The notes beneath the pieces are model-generated. The model saw only the letters and a list, made by a program, of their open reading frames with translations. It searched no databases and was not told where the DNA came from. A DNA stretch of 17,702 nucleotides from CAZVIJ01 sp964626735 (GTDB taxonomy: Bacteria > Patescibacteriota > Dojkabacteria > JAOAGR01), in NCBI GenBank assembly GCA_964626735.1, contig CAZVIJ010000040.1, forward strand, positions 1 to 17,702, in the 5' to 3' direction. Positions 6,785 to 13,483 of this stretch are shown here, one piece after another. The position numbers and the translations under genes were made by a program. Numbering within the stretch: position 1 is the first letter of the stretch; the number at the start of each line of letters is the position of its first letter.

Positions 6785-6812
6785 TTTCTATCACATCCTT
6801 CGGATTTTGCAA
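6785..6812 (-). promoter_or_regulatory. Promoter of the 171-aa gene
   Basis: On the - strand TTGCAA (6807-6812), a 16-nt spacer and TAGAAA (6785-6790) preceded by TGA form an extended -10 promoter. The ATG at 6778 begins 6 nt after the -10, so the start should be leaderless. It lies directly beyond the serS terminator. Confidence 0.5.
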
Positions 6813-6823
6813 TGAACTTATAG

Positions 6824-6850
6824 AAAAAAGTCCCGGATTACCGGGACTTT
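6824..6850 (-). terminator. Rho-independent terminator of serS
   Basis: Perfect stem with arms AAAGTCCCGG (6827-6836) and CCGGGACTTT (6841-6850), loop ATTA. Read on the - strand, the 3' arm runs into six T's (6824-6829 on +). It follows the serS stop by 19 nt. Confidence 0.93.
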
Positions 6851-6869
6851 CGATATGCGTGCTTAGTGA

Positions 6870-8141
6870 CTACCGCTTCTCTAGATACTCTTTGCCGACA
6901 TACGGTATGAGGGCATCGGGTACGCGAACTCTGCCGTCAGCAGTCTGGAAATTTTCCAAAATTGCGATCGGGAACCTCGACATGACGATTGCCGTTCCGT
7001 TGAGCATGTGGAGATACTCCGTCTTGCCGTCTGCGGTTCTGTACTTGATATTGAGGTTTCTTGCTTGGAAATCGGTGCAGTTCGAGGTCGAGGTAATCTC
7101 GCCGTAATCGCCGCGTCCCGGCATCCATGCCTCTAAGTCGTATTTGCGTGCTGCCATCGCGCCCAAATCGCCGGTACACATTTCGACTACCCGGTAGGGG
7201 ATACCTAAGGTTTGAGCAATTTCCTCCTCTAATGCGAGCAGCTCTTGATGCATAGCCTCCGATTCTTCGGGCTTGCAGTACACGAACATTTCGAGCTTCG
7301 TGAATTGGTGAACCCGGTACAAGCCTTTCGAATACTTTCCGTATGCGCCAGCTTCCTTACGATAGCAATGCGAGAGTGCCGCATATTTCAACGGAAGCAT
7401 CGATTCGTCGAGAATCTCGTCTCCGAAATATCCGGCCATGGTAACCTCGGCTGTCGCGATCAGCCCGAGATCTTCTCCATCGATTTCGTATATCTGAGCT
7501 TCGTCGCCTCGGGGAGCATATCCGGTGCCGAGGTAGTATTTCGATTTTGCTAAGTCAGGAGTAATGACGAGCTCGAACCCTTTCTTCTGGAAAAACTCCA
7601 TGCCGAATCTCTGCAACGCGAGGTCGAGAAGGACCGCATCATTCTTGAGATAGTAGAATTGCGAGCCGGTTACTTTCGAACCTGCATCGAAATCGAGGAT
7701 TCCGAGCTCTTGCCCGATCGTTACGTGATCTTTCGCTTCGAAATCGAAATTCGGCTTTTCGCCAACTTCCCGAAGGACGACATTCTCTTCGTCGCTTTTG
7801 CCTCGGGGGACATCGGCCGTATGCATATTCGGTATCGCGGCCAAGAGAAGGTTCCATTCCTTATCGAGCTCCTCGAGTTGGGTTTCGAGGGGAGCGAGGT
7901 CTTCTTTGATTTGCTTTCCCTCGTTGATAAGTTCGGGTGTTCGCTTTTCGCTGTCTTTCAGCAATTCGGCGATCTCGTTGCGTCGCTGGTTGAGGTCCTG
8001 AACTTTTTGCTTCAAGGCATTTCGCTTTGTATCGGCTTCCAGCCATGCATCGACGTTTGCCACTTCGGGATTGAAGTTGCGTTCGATAATATTTTGTTTA
8101 ACCGCATCCGCATTTTCGCGGATATATTTAGGATCTAACAT
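6870..8141 (-). CDS. serS: Seryl-tRNA synthetase
   Basis: Charges tRNA-Ser with serine; a class II synthetase of 423 aa, the normal bacterial length. Residues 1-100 form the N-terminal tRNA-binding arm with a long antiparallel coiled coil (about 36-96). The catalytic core shows TAEV (230-233), which binds serine, motif 2 with RKEAG at 261-265 and VHQF at 277-280, and motif 3 with LNGTAIVMSR at 380-389 followed by ILENFQ. All are intact. The ATG at 8141 gives the conserved start MLDPKYIREN. Upstream is AT-rich with no Shine-Dalgarno. The gene has its own terminator downstream, and the terminator of the preceding membrane-protein gene lies only about 30 nt upstream, so it is a single-gene unit. 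The identification is secure. Confidence 0.98.
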   Translation of the reverse strand: MLDPKYIRENADAVKQNIIERNFNPEVANVDAWLEADTKRNALKQKVQDLNQRRNEIAELLKDSEKRTPELINEGKQIKEDLAPLETQLEELDKEWNLLLAAIPNMHTADVPRGKSDEENVVLREVGEKPNFDFEAKDHVTIGQELGILDFDAGSKVTGSQFYYLKNDAVLLDLALQRFGMEFFQKKGFELVITPDLAKSKYYLGTGYAPRGDEAQIYEIDGEDLGLIATAEVTMAGYFGDEILDESMLPLKYAALSHCYRKEAGAYGKYSKGLYRVHQFTKLEMFVYCKPEESEAMHQELLALEEEIAQTLGIPYRVVEMCTGDLGAMAARKYDLEAWMPGRGDYGEITSTSNCTDFQARNLNIKYRTADGKTEYLHMLNGTAIVMSRFPIAILENFQTADGRVRVPDALIPYVGKEYLEKR

Positions 8142-8170
8142 ATGTTTATTCTTTATTTATGAAATTACGC

Positions 8171-8200
8171 AAAAAAATACCAGTGTCGTGGTAGAACTGG
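8171..8200 (-). terminator. Rho-independent terminator after the 89-aa membrane protein
   Basis: On the - strand, arms CCAGT and ACTGG (8196-8200 and 8180-8184 on +) enclose an 11-nt loop and are followed by TATTTTTTT (8171-8179 on +). The stem is short but the T tract is strong. Confidence 0.6.
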
Positions 8201-8218
8201 CCATGAACAGGAATGAAA

Positions 8219-8488
8219 TTACTTGGATTTCTTCTTGCCCTTCTTTCGGAAAATGCCTTTAGTTAACCCCACAATCGGGGACACGACGGCTCCTACTTGA
8301 AGGAAGGTAGCGACGGCATCGGATACGGAACTGGTGATGCCGCTGACGGTTGTAGTTATCTTGTTGGTGTTTGCGACAACCTCGTTCACCTCGTCAAGCG
8401 TATTGATAGCCTTAACAATAAGAAGGCTTAAAAGTATCGTGACGACGACGATACAAACGCTCGCGATAATAAAGAACATATCCGACAT
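8219..8488 (-). CDS. Small single-pass membrane protein, DUF948-like
   Basis: An 89-aa protein with one N-terminal membrane helix (about residues 5-25, IIASVCIVVVTILLSLLIV), then an amphipathic helical segment rich in Thr, Ser and Val (NEVVANTNKITTTVSGITSSV), a second hydrophobic stretch (VGAVVSPIVGLTKGI) and a basic tail KKGKKKSK. This is the plan of short DUF948-type proteins, often found near cell-envelope genes, but the match rests on composition and layout only. The ATG at 8488 lies 5 nt after a consensus -10, which supports this start. Function unknown; it may be a membrane-anchored coiled-coil scaffold. Confidence 0.7.
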   Translation of the reverse strand: MSDMFFIIASVCIVVVTILLSLLIVKAINTLDEVNEVVANTNKITTTVSGITSSVSDAVATFLQVGAVVSPIVGLTKGIFRKKGKKKSK

Positions 8489-8493
8489 GGCTT

Positions 8494-8521
8494 ATTATAA
8501 CAGAAGGGCGGCTTTGGGCAA
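8494..8521 (-). promoter_or_regulatory. Promoter of the 89-aa membrane protein
   Basis: On the - strand TTGCCC (8516-8521), a 16-nt spacer and TG-T-TATAAT (hexamer 8494-8499) form a strong extended -10 promoter. The ATG at 8488 starts 5 nt after the -10, so the mRNA should begin at or next to the start codon. Confidence 0.65.
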
Positions 8522-8522
8522 C

Positions 8523-8543
8523 AAAAAAAGGGGCCGCAGCCCC
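8523..8543 (-). terminator. Rho-independent terminator of the deoxyribosyltransferase-RHH gene
   Basis: Arms GGGGC (8530-8534) and GCCCC (8539-8543) with loop CGCA; on the - strand the stem is followed by seven T's (8523-8529 on +). It lies 4 nt beyond the stop codon. Confidence 0.88.
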
Positions 8544-8547
8544 GGCA

Positions 8548-9180
8548 TTATTTCTCGCCCTCCGAGTCGAGTTCGACATCGGGATATTCGTTATTCTTGA
8601 GGTATTCCTGGTATTTGGCATCGTTAAGCATCATCGCCTCGATAGCCTCGCGGGTTATTTCCGCCTTCGGCTTGCCGCGCTCGCGTACGTTCCACTCCAG
8701 GTATCGGTCGATCTCTGCAGGGATGATCAAGATAAACTTGGTATCGATTTTATCTTTTGCCTCATCGAGAAACTGCTTTAGGATCGTATCGATCGTGCGC
8801 TCGTTATATTCCTTGTAGCGCATGTATGGATTTTTGTTTCCCTTGATGGTGGAAAGCGGGTGGTAAGGTGCTTTTTGGTATTTAAGCGCTAGAACGGGTT
8901 TTCTCAATAAGATCGCCTGGGAAATCTCGTACCCAATACCGACGCTCGGCTCAGAAATATCTGCGATGTAGACATCGGAGTTCTTGAGATAAGAGTCGAG
9001 TTCCCGGTATTTCTCCTTCAGCTCGTCGTAATCCTGGCTGATGATCATAGTAGGAGTGAGCTTGTCGGAGCCGTAGTCGAGTACCTTGTGATTATTCTTC
9101 TTGAGGTATTCTAACATGAGCCGATACATAGACTTTAGCGTCTCGTTCTCGGTAATCGTTGCTGAAAAGTAGACTCTCAT
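8548..9180 (-). CDS. Nucleoside 2-deoxyribosyltransferase-like protein with ribbon-helix-helix-like C-terminus
   Basis: A 210-aa protein in two parts. Residues 1-140 resemble the nucleoside 2-deoxyribosyltransferase/DNPH1 fold, which cleaves or swaps the base of deoxynucleosides or deoxynucleotides. It opens MRVYFSATIT and has the strand-loop-helix DVYIADISEPSVGIGYEISQA, in which E85 matches the catalytic glutamate and D74 the preceding conserved aspartate; the next strand is KPVLAL. Residues 147-184 (FILIIPAEIDRYLEW, then GKPKAEITREAIEAMM) look like a ribbon-helix-helix DNA-binding unit of the Arc/CopG type. The last 25 residues are acidic. AAAGG before the ATG gives this gene a Shine-Dalgarno, unlike most neighbours. 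A 12-bp palindrome lies between its -10 and the start. It may be a nucleotide-responsive regulator or a DNA-tethered enzyme. The enzyme-fold call is fairly sure, the RHH call moderate. Confidence 0.72.
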   Translation of the reverse strand: MRVYFSATITENETLKSMYRLMLEYLKKNNHKVLDYGSDKLTPTMIISQDYDELKEKYRELDSYLKNSDVYIADISEPSVGIGYEISQAILLRKPVLALKYQKAPYHPLSTIKGNKNPYMRYKEYNERTIDTILKQFLDEAKDKIDTKFILIIPAEIDRYLEWNVRERGKPKAEITREAIEAMMLNDAKYQEYLKNNEYPDVELDSEGEK

Positions 9181-9189
9181 ATTCGCCTT

Positions 9190-9213
9190 TGATATATATC
9201 AGGACCGATTATA
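9190..9213 (-). promoter_or_regulatory. -10 box and 12-bp palindrome before the deoxyribosyltransferase-RHH gene
   Basis: On the - strand TATAAT (9208-9213) would give a start point near 9201, and a Shine-Dalgarno AAAGG precedes the ATG at 9180. A perfect palindrome TGATATATATCA (9190-9201) covers the start point. It is AT-rich, so chance is possible, but position and size suit an operator for a ribbon-helix-helix autoregulator. Confidence 0.4.
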
Positions 9214-9273
9214 TATAAAAAGTGCGATTTTGACTATATTCTGAGACTATGGGCCTTCGTCCTAAACGTCCTG

Positions 9274-10497
9274 TTATTGCTGAGTTGCGGCTTTGGCTAT
9301 GACGAGCAGATGGGAGTGGTCGGGGGATGTCGAAGTCTGCAAGATCTCGAAACCGTTGGAAATCATTTCCTCAACGATTTCACGATAGCGATGATGCCGA
9401 TGTCTCCAGGTAACGATAGCATCTCCTTTTTTGAAACTGATCACTTTACCGAATAGCTTGGTCTTGAATTCGAGCTCTACATCTGAGGTAAGAACCATCT
9501 GCCCGATGCGCGATTTGGTCTTCTCGTCGTACAGCATCTCGTACCGGTAAAGATCTTCCGTAAGGCTTAATGCTTCGTACATCCATTTCCATTTATTGTC
9601 CGGCTCCTCTTTCGGGCTAGTCTCGGAGAAGTCGAAAAAGGTCTTAGCCTTATCGGTGTCAAGCGTCCTGCCTAGGACGAAGATATCGTTTATGCCGAGG
9701 CTTTTTCGGATATTCTCGAGCGAATGGTCATTGGGCTCCATATTCTCGATCGTACTTCCCAAGAAGCAGACTAGGTTTATCGTGTCGTGAGAATCTGAGT
9801 ATTGAGAGTTCCTGAAAAGGAGGTCGCGGATATTCTCGTTGCTGATGTCGACGATATGCCCCTCGTAATCGACCTTGGTGTTATACCACACGACAATGTT
9901 ATTCTGCGCGATTTCGAGCATTGATTCGCTGATATCGAGAGCAATATACTTTTTCAATGCTTTCTTTGCATGCAAGAATTTGAGGATCTCTTTCACCGGA
10001 TACGCATTCCCTACGCCGATATCGACGAAATTTACTTTCTTACGCCCGAGGGCGTTATAGATAAAGGTCTTGTTGAGCCGTAGAACATCAGCGGTGTTGG
10101 AGACAGTCGTCGAAATATGCTCGCGAATAGTTCGTTTCACGTAGTTATCCCAATATTGAGCCCCTCCATTAAAGTAAGAAAATTTATGGGGAATCTCGTG
10201 GTATACTTCAAGATTCATGAGAAGTTCGACTATTTGGCTTTCATTGAATATCTCGTAAAATTCAGGTTGTGGGCTAATTTTTCTGAGTACGCTTTTGTTC
10301 TTGAATTTCTGGCCTTTGTGGGAAAGTTGCTGGAGTATATTGTCATTATGCTCAGTTTGGGCAATATACTGCTTTCCGTTTACGGTAACGATACCTAGAT
10401 TATTTCCGCTTTTGAGGGCTGCAGCAACCCAATGCCCTACCGTGGCTTTCGAAACTTTGTATTTCTTGGCCACTTCGCTATTTTTATAGTAAAGCAT
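9274..10497 (-). CDS. Helix-turn-helix protein fused to an EgtD-type SAM methyltransferase
   Basis: A 407-aa two-domain protein. Residues 1-48 read as an excisionase/MerR-like helix-turn-helix with a wing (YYKNSEVAKKYKVSKATVGHW, then VTVNGKQYIA). Residues 75-403 fit the histidine-specific methyltransferase family (EgtD, Methyltransf_33): SAM motif I VDIGVGNA (158-165), acidic strand end IALDIS (D188), and the family segment LVCFLGSTIENMEPND (243-257), followed by VLGRTLDTDKAK where EgtD has a similar turn. EgtD trimethylates histidine for ergothioneine; nothing else of that pathway is seen here, and the histidine-pocket residues cannot be judged by eye, so the substrate is unknown. The gene is divergent from a small gene across 76 nt containing a 24-bp perfect palindrome, which suggests that it regulates both. 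There is no Shine-Dalgarno before the ATG. Domain calls are good, biological role unknown. Confidence 0.8.
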   Translation of the reverse strand: MLYYKNSEVAKKYKVSKATVGHWVAAALKSGNNLGIVTVNGKQYIAQTEHNDNILQQLSHKGQKFKNKSVLRKISPQPEFYEIFNESQIVELLMNLEVYHEIPHKFSYFNGGAQYWDNYVKRTIREHISTTVSNTADVLRLNKTFIYNALGRKKVNFVDIGVGNAYPVKEILKFLHAKKALKKYIALDISESMLEIAQNNIVVWYNTKVDYEGHIVDISNENIRDLLFRNSQYSDSHDTINLVCFLGSTIENMEPNDHSLENIRKSLGINDIFVLGRTLDTDKAKTFFDFSETSPKEEPDNKWKWMYEALSLTEDLYRYEMLYDEKTKSRIGQMVLTSDVELEFKTKLFGKVISFKKGDAIVTWRHRHHRYREIVEEMISNGFEILQTSTSPDHSHLLVIAKAATQQ

Positions 10498-10525
10498 TAA
10501 CTGTATTTATCATGTATATAGTGAC

Positions 10526-10549
10526 ATGCTAAACCAATTGGTTTAGCAT
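10526..10549. promoter_or_regulatory. 24-bp perfect palindrome, probable operator in divergent promoter region
   Basis: Half-site ATGCTAAACCAA (10526-10537) is followed with no spacer by its exact reverse complement (10538-10549). It lies 28 bp before the HTH-methyltransferase ATG and 24 bp before the GTG of the divergent gene. Candidate -35 boxes of both genes (TTTAGC on -, TTGGTT on +) fall inside it, although these boxes are weak. With no loop and no T tract it is not a terminator. A dimeric repressor bound here would block both promoters. Confidence 0.75.
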
Positions 10550-10573
10550 CGTTCCCGTAAAGATACCTCAATC

Positions 10574-11008
10574 GTGTCAAATAATAGCACAAAATCAACC
10601 AATTTAGAGGATACGGAATATGTATATACGGTATGGCTCGTAAACGACCGAGACGATGTTTTGGTTAATAAAACGGGAATGAAGAAGAACTACCTTAAAG
10701 TACCCGATGTAACGCTTTCCGCCAAATCGTACGATTCTCTCATCAACAAGATGGAAAAATCGTGGAATATCCTTCCCAACGACAATAGTCTTGTACTCAT
10801 GGACGAATTTGTCCATACGAAAGTAAGGAAGGTGAAAGTTTTCATGCTCAGGCTGGACGAACTTTCAGAATACGAATTGTTTTTCCAGGAAAATGTCGAC
10901 GGCGTATTCATGAGCAAGATGGAGCTAAAGCAGAAGCTTGAACATTCGGACATTACGAACGAGTTGCAGGGAATTGCACGCGTACTCAAGAATAAAATCT
11001 TGGTATGA
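10574..11008 (+). CDS. Uncharacterised 144-aa protein, possible Nudix fold without catalytic box
   Basis: I do not recognise this protein outright. The order of elements follows a Nudix hydrolase: strand-turn-strand EYVYTVWLVNDRDDVLVNK (15-33), a segment YLKVPDVTLSAKSYDSLINKMEKSWNI (40-66) where the Nudix box should be, a strand KVKVFMLRLDE (86-96), and a late E-N-V-D-G-V-F-M-S-K-M-E-L (106-118) that resembles the Nudix 'E-x-x-x-x-x-W-x-x-x-E-L' ending. The catalytic glutamates and the R-E-x-x-E-E-x-G of the box are absent, so if the fold is right the protein is a sensor or binding protein and not a hydrolase. The GTG start at 10574 is the first available and has no Shine-Dalgarno. It is divergent from the HTH-methyltransferase and abuts the next gene stop to stop. 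The gene call is good, the fold call weak. Confidence 0.62.
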   Translation: MSNNSTKSTNLEDTEYVYTVWLVNDRDDVLVNKTGMKKNYLKVPDVTLSAKSYDSLINKMEKSWNILPNDNSLVLMDEFVHTKVRKVKVFMLRLDELSEYELFFQENVDGVFMSKMELKQKLEHSDITNELQGIARVLKNKILV

Positions 11009-11959
11009 TCATACTTTGGGGCCCTTTTTACGGCCAACGATAAGAATATGCTGGTTCGGAAACGATACTCCAGGGGATTTGATTGAGACGTATTCGTTCC
11101 AAAGACCTATATTGGGAGAAAGCTGATTGATAGACTCGATCTCTAGGCCCAGTTCGCAAAAAATGTTTTCGAATTCGCTTTTCGTGTAGTACTGGTAACT
11201 CTCTTCGCGCTCGAGCGACCATACCTTGCTTTCGATATATACGTATTTGGTCAGGAATTTCGTGAACGAGAACATGTCGAGCACGTATGTCGTACCTCGA
11301 AGCTTCTTGTAGTTCAGCTTATAAGGTTTGTATTCATCGACGAATCGCAAGAAGTTCTTTTCCATCGCCGTAGACGGAAATTCGACTTTTACCTCCTCTT
11401 CAAGACCTGTATCGGCCTCGACACCGTCGAACAAGATAAAAATACCGTTCGGCTTGATGGTCGAAGCGATATTTTGCAACGATTGGCGAACCGCCTTGAG
11501 ACCTTTTTTCTTGTTGAAGACGCCGTTCCAGCCATAGAAAGAGAAAATCTCATGTACTGTATTGATTGAAAGCGCAATATCGAACATGTTCTCCCATTTG
11601 GAGAAATCATCCTGGTAAATATTGCGGTTGTAGAAATTGATATCGAGGTAGATGTTGCGTGCTTTCTCGAGTAAGGATTCGTTGAAATCGATACCGTAAA
11701 ACTCAACGTTATTGTATTTCGTAAGCTGTTGAATTTCCCGCAAGACGCTTCCTTCCGAGCAGCCGAAATCCGCGATTTTTAGCGACTCATCGCTGGTGCT
11801 TGGAAATTCCTCGAGATAACGCAACGCATAAGGAATAGCTGTCGTTTTGCTAAGGCCGAGCCGCAAACTTTTCTTTCTCAATTGAAGGTAGTGCCTACCC
11901 AAATCAGAACTGTAAGACAGGTTCTGCCTTTTTAACGCAAATTTCGATAATTTATCCAT
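11009..11959 (-). CDS. Class I SAM-dependent methyltransferase, substrate unknown
   Basis: A 316-aa protein with a Rossmann-type methyltransferase domain: SAM motif I KIADFGCSEGSVL (61-73), strand-2 acid FYGIDFNES (D91), a motif IV-like MFDIALSINTVHEI (125-138), and the post-I pattern IKPNGIFILFDG (168-179). An N-terminal helical part (1-55) and a C-terminal part of about 130 aa, rich in Tyr, Phe and Lys, presumably choose the substrate. The tail does not match a family I know. A TTG at 11980 would add seven residues, but it lies upstream of the start point predicted from the TATAAT at 11983-11988, so the ATG at 11959 is preferred. Its TGA abuts the TGA of the convergent gene (shared TGATCA) with no terminator. 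The domain is certain, the role open. Confidence 0.82.
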   Translation of the reverse strand: MDKLSKFALKRQNLSYSSDLGRHYLQLRKKSLRLGLSKTTAIPYALRYLEEFPSTSDESLKIADFGCSEGSVLREIQQLTKYNNVEFYGIDFNESLLEKARNIYLDINFYNRNIYQDDFSKWENMFDIALSINTVHEIFSFYGWNGVFNKKKGLKAVRQSLQNIASTIKPNGIFILFDGVEADTGLEEEVKVEFPSTAMEKNFLRFVDEYKPYKLNYKKLRGTTYVLDMFSFTKFLTKYVYIESKVWSLEREESYQYYTKSEFENIFCELGLEIESINQLSPNIGLWNEYVSIKSPGVSFPNQHILIVGRKKGPKV

Positions 11960-11982
11960 ATCCCGAACTATTATGGGCAAAG

Positions 11983-12011
11983 ATTATACACCCTTTACGC
12001 TACATTATCTA
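11983..12011 (-). promoter_or_regulatory. Promoter of the class I methyltransferase gene
   Basis: On the - strand TAGATA (12006-12011), a 17-nt spacer and a consensus TATAAT (11983-11988) lie between asnS and the methyltransferase. The transcript would start near 11976, giving about 17 nt before the ATG at 11959. This decides against the upstream TTG start. Confidence 0.65.
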
Positions 12012-12017
12012 ACCCAA

Positions 12018-13316
12018 TCACGGCTTTAGTCTGTTGATCATTCGAGGAAACGGTATTGCCGTTCGAGCATGTTTGAGACCGCCTATCCAAGCTACAAGTC
12101 GTTCGAGACCGAGGCCGAACCCGGAATGGGGGACGGTGCCGTACCTCCTGAGGTCGAGATACCATTGGAAGTCCGTCATATCGAGGCCTTCCTCCTTGAT
12201 GCGCTCTTCGAGCAATGCGAGATCATGGATACGCTGGCTTCCACCGATTATTTCTCCATAGCCTTCGGGGGCGAGCAAGTCGTTGCAGAATACCCTTCCG
12301 TCGTTTTCCTCGATATCGGGCTGCATGTAGAAGGCCTTTATTTCCTTGGGCATATGGTGGAGAACGATGAATTCATCGTGCATCTTGGTTAGTACTGCCT
12401 CTTCATCGGCACCGAGGTCATCGCGCTCTCCAATCGAAAGGCCTGCTTTCTTGAGTTCGACGCAGGCATCCTTGTGGTGGACCCAAAGGAACGGCTTAAG
12501 CCCGTTTTCCAGCTTCTTGAGGTCGCGGCCGAGTATTTCCAGCTCTTCGGAGCATGTCGAGAGCACGTGACGAATTACGTGGTGGATCATGCGCTCCTGA
12601 AGCGCTACGTTATCCTTCCAATCGTAATACGCAACCTCAGGCTCAAGCATCCAGAACTCGGTTAGATGTCGACGCGTTTTCGATTTTTCCGCTCGGAACG
12701 TGGGGCCAAACGTATAGACTTTGCCGAATGCCATAGCTCCCGCTTCGCCGTACAGCTGAGAGCTTTGCGTGAGGAACGCCCGTTGTCCGAAATAATCGAC
12801 TTCGAACAGGGTGGTGGAACCTTCAACTTCATTTCCGGTGAACATCGGGCCGTCGAATTTAACGAAATCTTCCGATTTGAAAAAATCGTGGAGCGCCCAA
12901 ATCACTTCGGACCGCAACTTTAAGGTTGCGAATTGCGTTCGTGACCGTATCCAGAGATGGCGGTTCTTAAGGAGAAATCCCGTGCCGTGCATTTTCTTCG
13001 AGATCGGATAGTCTTTAGATTCACCGACGAGCTCGAATCCGTTTATTTGTAGCTCGTACCCACCGGGTGCCCTATCGTCTTTGCGGACGGTACCGCTGAC
13101 GATCACGGAGGACTCGATGCCGAGACTATCAACAAGCTCGAATGTCTCTGCATCGATATCTTTCTTCCCGAGAACTGCCTGCAGAAAGCCGGAGCCGTCC
13201 CTGATGGTGAGGAAATGAATAGAACCCGATGAACGTTTATTGGCCATCCATCCCTGAATAGTAACTTGCTTATCGCTATATTGAGAGATGTCTTTAATTC
13301 GTATCGTATCGGCCAT
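12018..13316 (-). CDS. asnS: Asparaginyl-tRNA synthetase
   Basis: Charges tRNA-Asn with asparagine; a class IIb synthetase of 432 aa, typical length. The N-terminal OB fold (1-100) binds the anticodon (VTIQGWMANKRSSGSIHFLTIRDG). The catalytic domain has the flipping-loop region around AFLTQSSQLYGEA (180-192), motif 2 FRAEKSKTRRHLTEF (207-221) and motif 3 GLGLERLVAW (401-410), ending ARTAIPFPRMINRLKP. The sequence through EIIGGSQRIHD (355-365) is characteristic of AsnRS as distinct from AspRS, so the organism probably makes Asn-tRNA directly. The start at 13316 sits 8 nt after a near-consensus promoter, so a leaderless mRNA is expected. It is divergent from the clpC-like gene. The identification is secure. 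Confidence 0.97.
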   Translation of the reverse strand: MADTIRIKDISQYSDKQVTIQGWMANKRSSGSIHFLTIRDGSGFLQAVLGKKDIDAETFELVDSLGIESSVIVSGTVRKDDRAPGGYELQINGFELVGESKDYPISKKMHGTGFLLKNRHLWIRSRTQFATLKLRSEVIWALHDFFKSEDFVKFDGPMFTGNEVEGSTTLFEVDYFGQRAFLTQSSQLYGEAGAMAFGKVYTFGPTFRAEKSKTRRHLTEFWMLEPEVAYYDWKDNVALQERMIHHVIRHVLSTCSEELEILGRDLKKLENGLKPFLWVHHKDACVELKKAGLSIGERDDLGADEEAVLTKMHDEFIVLHHMPKEIKAFYMQPDIEENDGRVFCNDLLAPEGYGEIIGGSQRIHDLALLEERIKEEGLDMTDFQWYLDLRRYGTVPHSGFGLGLERLVAWIGGLKHARTAIPFPRMINRLKP

Positions 13317-13324
13317 TTACTGTG

Positions 13325-13353
13325 ATTATGGAGTAAGAATCTGAATTTATCAA
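13325..13353 (-). promoter_or_regulatory. asnS promoter
   Basis: On the - strand TTGATA (13348-13353), a 17-nt spacer and CATAAT (13325-13330), each one mismatch from consensus. The ATG at 13316 begins 8 nt after the -10, so the mRNA should be leaderless. A 7-bp inverted repeat starts 5 bp upstream of the -35. Confidence 0.72.
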
Positions 13354-13357
13354 GAAA

Positions 13358-13398
13358 ATAGCATGAAGAAATGCTATCATAGCGTTACATGAATGTAA
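13358..13398. repeat. Two short inverted repeats between asnS and the clpC-like gene
   Basis: ATAGCAT (13358-13364) and ATGCTAT (13371-13377) are perfect 7-bp arms around GAAGAA. TTACAT (13385-13390) and ATGTAA (13393-13398) are perfect 6-bp arms around GA. They lie between the two divergent promoters. Neither has a proper T tract, so operators are more likely than terminators. The rest of the gap holds no gene. Confidence 0.5.
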
Positions 13399-13449
13399 TG
13401 AAGGTTTACTCAATAAAGTCTACTCCCTTTTTGTGAACGTGTTTGTCAC

Positions 13450-13483
13450 TCGACTCGCAACTCTGCTAAAATTATAATATAAT
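13450..13483 (+). promoter_or_regulatory. Promoter of the clpC-like gene with overlapping -10 boxes
   Basis: Two consensus hexamers overlap by one base: TATAAT at 13473-13478 and at 13478-13483. A weak -35 (CTCGAC, 13450-13455) is 17 nt from the first. The ATGs at 13488 and 13491 lie 4-12 nt downstream, so the mRNA should be nearly leaderless and no Shine-Dalgarno is present. Confidence 0.6.

Noticed and set aside
10526..10549. Palindrome 10526-10549 as a transcription terminator
   Set aside because: It has no loop and no T tract and lies between divergent genes, where a terminator makes no sense; an operator fits better.
11960..11980. TTG start for the class I methyltransferase
   Set aside because: It is upstream of the transcription start predicted from TATAAT at 11983-11988.
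13443..13469. CIRCE-like (HrcA operator) element before clpC
   Set aside because: TTGTCACTC-N9-CTCTGCTAA has the CIRCE spacing and resembles each half-site (about 7/9 and 6/9), but the two halves are poorly complementary to each other, which is the hallmark of CIRCE. Chance is likely.
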